DNA from: DASUXA01 sp036378155
Lineage (GTDB): Bacteria > Actinomycetota > Actinomycetes > Mycobacteriales > Micromonosporaceae
Direction of reading: 5' to 3'
NCBI GenBank assembly: GCA_036378155.1
Contig: DASUXA010000079.1
Coordinates: 1-35,831, forward strand
Length of the DNA stretch: 35,831 nucleotides
Shown: in pieces, positions 29,274 through 35,831 of the stretch
Layout of the letters: each line of letters starts with the position of its first letter
Numbering within the stretch: position 1 is the first letter of the stretch
Notes under the pieces: generated by a model
What the model was told of the DNA's origin: nothing
Databases searched by the model: none
The model's input: only the letters and a program-made list of their open reading frames with translations
Translations under genes and position numbers: made by a program

Positions 29274-29879
29274 TCACTGCCGGGGCGAGTACAGCCACAC
29301 CTGTCGAAGGTCGAGGTAGCTCATGTCGTCCGTGAGCGACATCTCCTCGTCGAACAGCTTCTTCAGCTCGTCGGGCATCGGCTTGCGCTCGCCCTCGCGC
29401 GCCGACGGCTCGTCGGTGAAGTAGACCGCCTCGACGAAGTCCCCACTCGGGTCCAGCGCGACCAGGTCGCCCAGGATTTCCGGGCGCTCGCGAGCGATCA
29501 TCGGCTCGGCCTGGTCGGACAGGGCGTGTATCCGGTCGGCATCGCGAACGTGGCCCTTGATGACCTGTACGAAGTGGGCGTTCGACTGCCCGCGCTCGGC
29601 TGAGAAACAGTCCGGGCAGTCGTGGAACACCGGCTCACCGGTGAAGTTCGAGCTCATCGAGTTCCACCACCGGCCCTGCTCCGGGCGGTCGCTGTTGCGA
29701 CGTGCCGCCTCCGGCGAGTCGAAGCACGCCATCGCGACGAACTGGCCGTCGTCGGTGACGCCGGCGGTGGTACCGAGCCAACCCTGCGCGGACGGGGACA
29801 GGTCGCGGACCCACTGGTCGAGCCCCTCGCGCACGCGCTGCGGGTCCTGTACGTGACCTTCGATGACCTGGACAAACAT
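29274..29879 (-). CDS. Protein with two tandem ferredoxin-like (ABM/dabb-style) halves
   Basis: A 201-aa cytoplasmic protein built of two related halves: MFVQVIEGHVQDPQRV at the start and HFVQVIKGHVRDADRI at about residue 104, each continuing with similar Gly/Asp-rich strand patterns (FVAMACFDSPEAARR and FVEAVYFTDEPSARE). The pattern suits the dimeric alpha/beta-barrel superfamily, here fused as a pseudo-dimer. ATG 29879 follows GGAGG five bases away. It is found in the same minus-strand run as 28952-29242. Enzymatic role unknown. Confidence 0.8.
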   Translation of the reverse strand: MFVQVIEGHVQDPQRVREGLDQWVRDLSPSAQGWLGTTAGVTDDGQFVAMACFDSPEAARRNSDRPEQGRWWNSMSSNFTGEPVFHDCPDCFSAERGQSNAHFVQVIKGHVRDADRIHALSDQAEPMIARERPEILGDLVALDPSGDFVEAVYFTDEPSAREGERKPMPDELKKLFDEEMSLTDDMSYLDLRQVWLYSPRQ

Positions 29880-30039
29880 GGCAACCTCCGGGTGATTGGT
29901 CGTCACACGGCGGGGCTGCCGGGGTGGAAGGCGTCGACGCGAACGCCGCGCCTGCCACCGACCCTACGACCCGACGAGCCGACGCGTGGCGCTTCGGCGG
30001 ATTCCGACCGACGCGACAGGCGACCGTGCGGCGCAGGTG

Positions 30040-30435
30040 TCAGTCCCCGGACGGCAGGGTGCGGGTGACCGAGTCGATGCGGCACAACCTCCCGTCCGGC
30101 GCGATCCGCCCGAACATGTAGATCTCCGTGGCGATCGTCTGACCGCGACGCATGACCGCGGTCAGGGTGTACCGCGCCGCGACCCGGTCGCCGTCGACCA
30201 TCGCGTCGTGGACGTCGACGTCGACGCTCGCCGCGTTCTTGCGGGCGGGGCGGACATGGGCGAGCAGGCGCTCCCGGTCGAGCGGTATCCCGTCGTTGCA
30301 GTGCACGAAGTCCGGCGTGTGGTACAGGTCGAACAGCACCGATGGTTCCTCGGTGCCGAACGCGACCTCCTGTGGGTAGTTCGCCAGGTACGCGACGATG
30401 TCGCGACCCGGAACGACACGTTCGCCTGTCGTCAT
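30040..30435 (-). CDS. SnoaL-like (NTF2-fold) protein
   Basis: A 131-aa protein with an NTF2/SnoaL-like layout: an N-terminal helix pair (DIVAYLANYPQEVAFGTEEP) then strands VSVLFDLYHTPDFVHCNDG, with the PLDRERLLAHV helix and VDVDVHDAMVDGDRVAARYTL and IATEIYMFGRIAPDGRLCRID strands. Members are small enzymes or binding proteins. ATG 30435 is preceded by a GAGGTGG stretch. It is divergent from a TetR gene across 86 bp that contain two operator-like boxes, so it is a likely target of that repressor. Its stop is 160 bp from the next minus-strand gene. Confidence 0.82.
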   Translation of the reverse strand: MTTGERVVPGRDIVAYLANYPQEVAFGTEEPSVLFDLYHTPDFVHCNDGIPLDRERLLAHVRPARKNAASVDVDVHDAMVDGDRVAARYTLTAVMRRGQTIATEIYMFGRIAPDGRLCRIDSVTRTLPSGD

Positions 30436-30471
30436 GGCGCCACCTCACTCCCCCGTTGGAGCGCAACACGC

Positions 30472-30499
30472 TTAACTCTGACAGCGTGTCCAAGATAAT
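30472..30499 (+). promoter_or_regulatory. Predicted TetR promoter with operator box 1
   Basis: TTAACT (30472-30477) and GATAAT (30494-30499), 16 bp apart, could drive the TetR gene. Between them lies TGACA-GCG-TGTC at 30479-30490, one of two related boxes. Confidence 0.4.
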
Positions 30500-30514
30500 C
30501 GGGCCGCCTAACCT

Positions 30515-30526
30515 TGACAACATGTC
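30515..30526 (+). promoter_or_regulatory. Operator box 2 overlapping the TetR start codon
   Basis: TGACA-ACA-TGTC covers the ATG at 30522. With box 1 at 30479-30490 the centres are 36 bp apart, and both are set in similar context (TAAC before, AG after). This suits a dimer binding both sites to control the divergent genes. Confidence 0.55.
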
Positions 30527-31118
30527 TGAGCAAAAAAGTTCGGCGCAGCGGCGACGACGCCGACGCGCCGACGCGGACCGCAGCGTCGCCGCGATCCTCG
30601 ACGCGTCGATCGCGATACTGGGCAGCCGACCCGAGGCGAGCATGGAGGAGATCGCCACCGCTGCGGGCGTGGCACGCCAGACGATCTACGCCCACTATCC
30701 GACCCGGCAGGCGTTGTACGACGCGATCCTCGACCGGATCACCGTCGAGGTGGTCGCCGCGTTCGACGCCGGCGACCTGGACACCCGTCCCGCCGACGAG
30801 GCGCTACGGCACTGGCTCGACATCACCTGGAGCCTGATCGAGCGGTACCCGGTGCTGCTCAACCCGAACCTGGCCGGCAATCCGCGAGACGACCACGACC
30901 GGCACGAGCCGATCAGCACCAGCCTGCTCCAGCTGATCGACAAGGGTCGACGCGACCGGGTGTTCGACCCGGGCATGCCGCCGCCGTGGCTGGCGGTCGC
31001 CACGATCGCGTTGGGTCACGCCGCCGGACAGCAGGTCGCGGCGGGACGGATGACCATGCGCGAGGCGGGCGCGGCGTACCGGGACAGCGTGCTGCGCCTG
31101 TACGGCGTCCGCCCATGA
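30522..31118 (+). CDS. TetR family transcriptional regulator
   Basis: A 198-aa repressor. A basic N-terminus (QRRRRRRADADRS) leads to the helix-turn-helix at about residues 35-60 (SMEEIATAAGVARQTIYAHY, then PTRQALYDAILD), followed by an all-helical ligand domain with RHWLDITWSLIERYP. No strong Shine-Dalgarno is seen before ATG 30522, and the start codon lies inside an operator-like box, so repression may act at initiation as well as transcription. Divergent from the SnoaL-like gene. Its stop is 12 bp from the convergent nuoN stop. Ligand unknown. Confidence 0.9.
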   Translation: MSEQKSSAQRRRRRRADADRSVAAILDASIAILGSRPEASMEEIATAAGVARQTIYAHYPTRQALYDAILDRITVEVVAAFDAGDLDTRPADEALRHWLDITWSLIERYPVLLNPNLAGNPRDDHDRHEPISTSLLQLIDKGRRDRVFDPGMPPPWLAVATIALGHAAGQQVAAGRMTMREAGAAYRDSVLRLYGVRP

Positions 31119-31130
31119 TCCGCCGAGCGG

Positions 31131-32549
31131 TCATCGGACGAGGACGTCCTGCACACCCTGGTACAGCGGCGCGGCGACCACGACCACGACGACCGCAGCC
31201 GTGGCGCCGACCACCGCGACCCACCCGGTCGAGCGGCGCGCCGGCGCAACTGCCGGCAGCCGACCGGGCGGTCCAGGCTCGGCGCTGAACGCCGGTACCA
31301 GCCAACGCAGGTAGTAGAACAAGCTGGCGACCGTGTTGACCGCTGCCACCGCCACCAGCCACGCCATGCCGCCGTCCCAGGCAACCACGAACACGCTCAA
31401 CTTGCCGGCGAACACCGCCGTCGGCGGGGTACCGACCAGACCCAGCAGGCAGACGACGAGGGCACCCGCCAGCCCCGGTCGGCGTGCCGCGAGACCCCGG
31501 TACCCGTCGAGACTGTTCCGCGGCTCGGCGGCAAGCACGGCGAACGCGCCGAGGTTCGTCACGGTGTACCCGACCAGGTACACCAGCAGCGCCGGCAGCG
31601 CCCGGTCGGAGCGACCGGCGACAGCGACCGCCATCAGCAGATACCCGACCTGGCTGATGGTCGAGTACGCCAGCAGCCGGGCAGGATCGGACTGCCCGAA
31701 CGCGGCGAAGTTGCCCAGCGTCATGGTGACCGCCGCGACCACCGCGAGCAGCACCGGCCACGCGACGACCCGGTCGGGAACCGCGACCAGCAGCCGGTAC
31801 GCGGCGAGCAGCCCGCCAATCTTCGGAATGGTGGTGAGCACCGCGGCAGCCGGGACGGTCGCGCCCTGCACGGCGTCGGGCACCCAGAAGTGCGCCGGTA
31901 CCGCGCCCATCTTGAACAGCAGTCCACCCAGGACCGCCACGACACCGACCGCGACCGCCACCGGCGGTGCGCCGTCCAGCCCCGCCGCCAACCGGTCGTA
32001 GTCCGTGGCGCCGCCCACGCCGTACAGCACCGCGACGCCGGCCAGCATGCCGATACCGAGCAGCACGCCCAGCAGGTACAGCTTGAGCGCGCCCTCCGCG
32101 CCCCGGCGGTCGCGTCCCCAGCCGGCCAGCCCGTACAACGGGATCGAGGCGAGCAGATAGCCCACGGCGAGCAGCAGCAGGTCGGACGCGCCAGCGAGCA
32201 CCACCGCGCCGAGGCTGGACAGCAGGACCAGGACGTAGAACTCGGTCTCCCGGGCGCTGCCGGCGACCCGCCCGACCGCCATCGCGACCACGAGCAGCGC
32301 GGCTGCCGGTACCAGCAGCCGTGCCGTCGACGTCGCGGCGTCGAGCGCGTAGCTGTGCCCGTACACGGTGCGGTGCGGACCGCCGGCGGCGACGACCGCT
32401 GCCGCCACGGTCCCGACCAGCGCGGCCACGGCGAGCACCCTGGCGAGCCACTGCCGGGTACGGGGCAGGAACGCCCCCGCCAGCAGGGTGGCGACCGCCC
32501 CGGCGAGCAGCACCGCCTCGGGCAGCAGGGCGAGCGGGTCCTCGTTCAT
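31131..32549 (-). CDS. nuoN: NADH-quinone oxidoreductase subunit N
   Basis: A 472-aa polytopic membrane protein, one of the three antiporter-like proton-pumping subunits of complex I. Key features: the LKLYLLGVLLGIGML helix, the conserved lysine in GGLLFKMGAVPAHFWVPDA, the broken-helix region PAAAVLTTIPKIGGL, RLLAYSTISQVGYLLM, and the C-terminal TPPTAVFAGKLSVF. Length is normal. The ATG overlaps the nuoM stop (ATGA), so translation is coupled. It ends the nuo transcript here, convergent with a TetR gene. Confidence 0.93.
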   Translation of the reverse strand: MNEDPLALLPEAVLLAGAVATLLAGAFLPRTRQWLARVLAVAALVGTVAAAVVAAGGPHRTVYGHSYALDAATSTARLLVPAAALLVVAMAVGRVAGSARETEFYVLVLLSSLGAVVLAGASDLLLLAVGYLLASIPLYGLAGWGRDRRGAEGALKLYLLGVLLGIGMLAGVAVLYGVGGATDYDRLAAGLDGAPPVAVAVGVVAVLGGLLFKMGAVPAHFWVPDAVQGATVPAAAVLTTIPKIGGLLAAYRLLVAVPDRVVAWPVLLAVVAAVTMTLGNFAAFGQSDPARLLAYSTISQVGYLLMAVAVAGRSDRALPALLVYLVGYTVTNLGAFAVLAAEPRNSLDGYRGLAARRPGLAGALVVCLLGLVGTPPTAVFAGKLSVFVVAWDGGMAWLVAVAAVNTVASLFYYLRWLVPAFSAEPGPPGRLPAVAPARRSTGWVAVVGATAAVVVVVVAAPLYQGVQDVLVR

Positions 32550-34051
32550 CGGGCGACCAGGTCCACGACGGTACGGGCGGCGGGCTCGACCACGTCGAGC
32601 AGCACCCCGGGAAAGATGCCGATGAGCAGGGCGAGACTGATCAGCGGCAGCACCGCCACGATCTCCGACACGGTCAGGTCGGCGGCGCCGGACAAGCCGT
32701 GCCGGGCGGGACCGAGGAACAGCCGGTGCAGTGCCCACAGGAACAGCCCGGCGGTGACCAGGATGCCGAGCAGGGCGATCGCGGTCGCCGCCGGTACCGC
32801 CCCGAAACTGCCCGCGAACACCTGGAACTCGGCGATGAAGCCGCTGAAACCGGGCAGCCCCAGGCTGGCGAACGCGGCGATGGCGGTCAGCGCCGCGAAC
32901 CGGGGGGTGTCGGCGGCGAGCCCGCCGTACGCGGTCATCTCGTACGTGCCGCCCCGGTCGAACAGCACCCCGGCGAGCAGGAACAGCGCGCCGGTGATCA
33001 GCCCGTGGCTGACCATCTGCGTCACCGCCCCGGTGACCGCGACCGCGCGCGCCTGCGCGTCGGAGTGCGCGACCAGCCCCGCCGCGCCGACCGCGAGCAG
33101 GATGTACCCCATGTGGTTGACCGAGGTGTAGGCGACCATCCGTTTGAAACTGGTCTGGGCGAGCGCCACCAGCGCCCCGTACAGCACGCTCACCACGCCG
33201 ACGACCACGAAGACCAGCGCGTACCGCCGCCACGCGCCGGGCAGCAGCGGCATGGCGATCCGGACGAACCCGTACGTGCCCATCTTGAGCAGGATGCCGG
33301 CGAGGACCGCCGAGCCTGCCGCGGGCGCGTCGGTGTGCGCGGGCGGCAGCCAGGTGTGGAACGGAAACGTCGGGGTCTTGACCGCCAGCCCGATCCCGAT
33401 CGTCAGCAGGACCAGGGCACCGGCGGTACCTCGACCGGTCAGCGGCGGCCGCCGGGTCAGGGCGACCAGGTCGAAGGTGTGCGGGCTGGCGGCGGCGTAC
33501 AGCCCGATGAATCCGACCAGCAGGGCGAGCGAGCCGACGAAGGTGTACAGGAAGAACTTCAGCGCCGACTGGCGCGCCTGCGCCCCGTGCCCCCAGCCGA
33601 CGATCACCGCGTACATGCCCACGATGGACAGGTCGAAGAAGACGAAGAACAGGATCAGGTCGAGCGAGGCGAACAGTCCGAGGCAGGTGGTCTGCAGGGC
33701 GAGGAACAGCGCGGCGAACTGCCGGGGACGGTGCCCGCCGGGCAGCGGGTACACCGCGCAGGCGAGGAAGATCACGCAGGTCAGGGCGAGCAGCGGCAGC
33801 GACAGCCCGTCGACGCCGACGTGGTACCCGGTGCCCGCGCCGGGCACCCACGGTCGGTCCGTCTCGAACGCGATCCGGGTTCCCGTGCCGGGACCGCGCG
33901 CGTAGTCGGCCCACATCGCCAGCACCGCGGCGAGGTCCAGCGCGCTGACGGCCACCCAGGTCCAGCGCGCCGCGACCGGCGGCAGCGACCGCCAGGCGAC
34001 CAGGACCGCCGCCACGACCAGCGGTACGAAGATCACCAGGGTCAGCGCCAT
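32546..34051 (-). CDS. nuoM: NADH-quinone oxidoreductase subunit M
   Basis: A 501-aa polytopic protein of the complex I membrane arm. Signatures include the Glu-free but typical FFDLSIVGMYAVIVGWG region, the Lys-rich AVKTPTFPFHTWLPPAHTDA segment, the channel lysine in LAGILLKMGTYGFVRI, and SFKRMVAYTSVNHMGYILLA. The C-terminal GFIAEFQVFAGSF is conserved. ATG 34051 is two bases after the nuoL stop at 34054, and its own stop overlaps the nuoN start, so L-M-N are tightly coupled. Confidence 0.94.
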   Translation of the reverse strand: MALTLVIFVPLVVAAVLVAWRSLPPVAARWTWVAVSALDLAAVLAMWADYARGPGTGTRIAFETDRPWVPGAGTGYHVGVDGLSLPLLALTCVIFLACAVYPLPGGHRPRQFAALFLALQTTCLGLFASLDLILFFVFFDLSIVGMYAVIVGWGHGAQARQSALKFFLYTFVGSLALLVGFIGLYAAASPHTFDLVALTRRPPLTGRGTAGALVLLTIGIGLAVKTPTFPFHTWLPPAHTDAPAAGSAVLAGILLKMGTYGFVRIAMPLLPGAWRRYALVFVVVGVVSVLYGALVALAQTSFKRMVAYTSVNHMGYILLAVGAAGLVAHSDAQARAVAVTGAVTQMVSHGLITGALFLLAGVLFDRGGTYEMTAYGGLAADTPRFAALTAIAAFASLGLPGFSGFIAEFQVFAGSFGAVPAATAIALLGILVTAGLFLWALHRLFLGPARHGLSGAADLTVSEIVAVLPLISLALLIGIFPGVLLDVVEPAARTVVDLVAR

Positions 34052-34053
34052 GC

Positions 34054-35831
34054 TCACCTCGTCAGCAGTACCAGGAGCAGCACGGCGACGCCGAGCAGCG
34101 CGACCGCCTGGGCGTAGTACTGGTGGACCAGTCCGGTCTGCGGTCGGCGGGCGAGCGCGCCGAGCCGACGCGCACCCCGGGCTACCGCTCGCACCAGTCC
34201 GTCGACGTCCAGGTCGTCGACGGCGGCGAGGCGCGTGGCGAGGCGACGGGTCGCCGACGGCAGCGCCGTCACCGCGCGGTCGAGGATCGCGTCGTCGAAG
34301 CGGGCGAGGGCGTGGGCGACCGTGAGCGTCGGCCGGACCACGACCGTATGCGCGGCGTGCCCCAAGCCGAGCCAGCCGAGCGCCCAGCGGGGCGCCGGGA
34401 GCCGACCCGGTACCGCGACGCCGACGGCGACCGCACCGATCGCGAGCGCCCCGGACAGCGCGACCTCGGCGGCGGTGGGCGGCGGACCGCCGCCCACCGC
34501 CGCGTCGAGCACCGCGGACAGCGGGGGCAGCACGAGCACGCCGAGCCCGACCGCGCCCAGGGCGAGCACCACCATCGGGGCGACCTGGGCGGGACGTACC
34601 CGGCGGGTGCCCGCCCGTTCCGTGTCGTACCCGGCGCCACCGTGGCGGATGGCGCTGTCCGTCGCCGGTCGGAGCACGATGCCCAGCGCCTTGCCGGAGT
34701 ACAGCGCCGACAACACCGCACCCGCCAACCCGACCGCGTACAGCCCCACCGACCGTTCCCGAGCCCCCGCGAGCACCTCGTCCTTGGTCGCCCACAGCGA
34801 CAGCGGCGGTACCCCCGCCAACGCCAACGCGCCGGCGGCGAAGACGGCTCCCACCAGCCGGTACCGGCGACCCGCGCCGCGCAGCGCCGACAGTCGCCGG
34901 GTACCCAGCGCGGTCAGCCACGCCCCGGCGGCGAGGAACAGCAGCGACTTCGTCGCCGCGTGCGCGACCAGGTGCGCCGCTCCCCCGGCTGGGGCGAGGG
35001 CGCCGCCGAGCACGACGTACCCGAGTTGGGCGCAGGTCGACGCCGCCAACAGCTGCTTCAGGTCGTCCTGGGCGACCGCGACCACCCCCAGGGCGAGCGC
35101 CGTGGCCGCCCCGCCCCAGGCGGCGACGTCGACCGCCCAGCCGGTCGCGGCGAGCAGCGGGTGCAGTCGGACCAGCAGGTACCCGCCCATCGCGACCATC
35201 GCCGCCGAGTGCAGCAGGGCGCTGACCGGGCTGGGTCCGAGCATCGCGCGCGACAGCCAGAACGAGAACGGCAGCTGAGCCGCCTTGCCGAAGGCGGCGG
35301 CGAGCACGCCCGCCGCCGCCACGTCCCGCCACGGGCCCGGCAGGGCGGGCAGCCGGTCGTACGTCGACGGGACGCCGACCGCGAGCGTCGCACCGGCCGC
35401 CAGGTACAGCCCGAGGTCGCCGAGGCGGGTGGTGACGAAGGCGGTGGTACCCGCCGCGACCGTCGCCTCGTCGCGCCAGTGGAAGGCGATCAGCGCGTAC
35501 GAGGTCGCGCCCATCACCTCCCACGCCATCAGCAGCGCGGGCAGGCTCGCGGCGGTCACGGTGACCAGCACCGCCGCCACGAAGATCAGCATCAGTCCGA
35601 AGTACCGCCCTTGGCTGCTGTCGATGTCCGCGGTCGAGTAGGCGAGCACCAGCAGGCTCACCGCGGCGACTGTGAGCGCGGTCAGCGCGGCGAGCCCGTC
35701 CACCGACAACGCCAGCGGACCGCGTGGTAGGAACGGGACGCTCACCGTGGGGCGGGTCACGGCGACGACCGCCGCGAGCCCGGTGACCGCCGACGCGGTG
35801 AGCACGCCCACGGCGGGTGCGACGCGGGCGA
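34054..35831 (-). CDS. nuoL: NADH-quinone oxidoreductase subunit L (5' end outside the window)
   Basis: At least 592 residues are visible; the frame continues past a GTG at 35811 to the window edge (codons reading ARVAPAV before it), so the true start is beyond 35831. Features: LLMAWEVMGATSYALIAFHW with the conserved Glu, GKAAQLPFSFWLSRAM and GPSPVSALLHSAAMVAMGGYLLV with the channel Lys, DDLKQLLAASTCAQLGYVVLG, and ATKSLLFLAAGAW. The C-terminal amphipathic stretch and final helix (HQYYAQAVALLGVAVLLLVLL) fit the lateral helix of NuoL. It pumps protons at the distal tip of the membrane arm. Confidence 0.92.
   Translation of the reverse strand, partial: ARVAPAVGVLTASAVTGLAAVVAVTRPTVSVPFLPRGPLALSVDGLAALTALTVAAVSLLVLAYSTADIDSSQGRYFGLMLIFVAAVLVTVTAASLPALLMAWEVMGATSYALIAFHWRDEATVAAGTTAFVTTRLGDLGLYLAAGATLAVGVPSTYDRLPALPGPWRDVAAAGVLAAAFGKAAQLPFSFWLSRAMLGPSPVSALLHSAAMVAMGGYLLVRLHPLLAATGWAVDVAAWGGAATALALGVVAVAQDDLKQLLAASTCAQLGYVVLGGALAPAGGAAHLVAHAATKSLLFLAAGAWLTALGTRRLSALRGAGRRYRLVGAVFAAGALALAGVPPLSLWATKDEVLAGARERSVGLYAVGLAGAVLSALYSGKALGIVLRPATDSAIRHGGAGYDTERAGTRRVRPAQVAPMVVLALGAVGLGVLVLPPLSAVLDAAVGGGPPPTAAEVALSGALAIGAVAVGVAVPGRLPAPRWALGWLGLGHAAHTVVVRPTLTVAHALARFDDAILDRAVTALPSATRRLATRLAAVDDLDVDGLVRAVARGARRLGALARRPQTGLVHQYYAQAVALLGVAVLLLVLLTR

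Noticed and set aside
31131..33914. Single long frame joining nuoN to antisense or upstream sequence
   Set aside because: NuoN begins at ATG 32549 overlapping the nuoM stop; the rest of the frame is out-of-frame nuoM.

Overview
This is high-GC DNA (about 70% or more by eye) from an actinomycete, most likely a filamentous soil type. That rests on strong G/C third-position bias, frequent GTG starts, a SARP regulator, an XRE-DUF5753/DUF397 regulator pair, a tandem family of actinobacterial SAM methyltransferases, a very large secreted RHS protein and an actinobacterial-style nuoLMN end. I cannot fix the genus; Micromonosporaceae is a guess. No tRNA, rRNA, CRISPR array, transposase or phage gene was seen.

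Layout. (1) 1-1285: the end of galT and a complete galK, overlapping by 4 bases, followed by what looks like a decayed lacZ (beta-galactosidase) remnant. (2) 1655-3133: a TetR regulator with a perfect palindrome in its predicted promoter, then a DinB-like enzyme. (3) 3135-14242: a giant minus-strand RHS/YD-repeat polymorphic toxin (2849 aa) ending in a PD-(D/E)XK nuclease-like domain, a proline/valine linker and a membrane segment. Two overlapping small genes downstream are candidate immunity or accessory functions. A divergent SARP regulator sits at its 5' end, and the toxin promoter carries heptamer repeats placed as SARP sites are. (4) 14401-16767: a secreted DUF4091 glycoside hydrolase whose C-terminal binding domain has clearly different codon use. 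(5) 16842-17654: a stand-alone GGDEF protein. (6) 18156-22678: a DUF397 gene, then on the minus strand an XRE-DUF5753 regulator heading four tandem methyltransferase paralogues, each exactly 816 bp.

(7) 22910-25705: a secreted GH3 beta-glucosidase and a divergent small secreted protein, separated by about four tandem 28-31 bp repeats. (8) 25806-28489: a ferredoxin-reductase-type flavoprotein and folE in one operon, divergent from a cysteine-rich SufR-like regulator that appears to be leaderless. (9) 28495-30435: an rtcB pseudogene containing a perfect 23-bp-arm inverted repeat, and three small minus-strand genes. (10) 30522-31118: a TetR regulator divergent from a SnoaL-like gene, with two related operator-like boxes between them. 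(11) 31131-35831: nuoN, nuoM and nuoL (5' end cut by the window), the proton-pumping membrane arm of complex I.

The two most system-like loci are the SARP / RHS toxin / candidate immunity module and the XRE-headed four-methyltransferase operon facing an orphan DUF397 gene. All functions come from motif recognition by eye; no database search was run.
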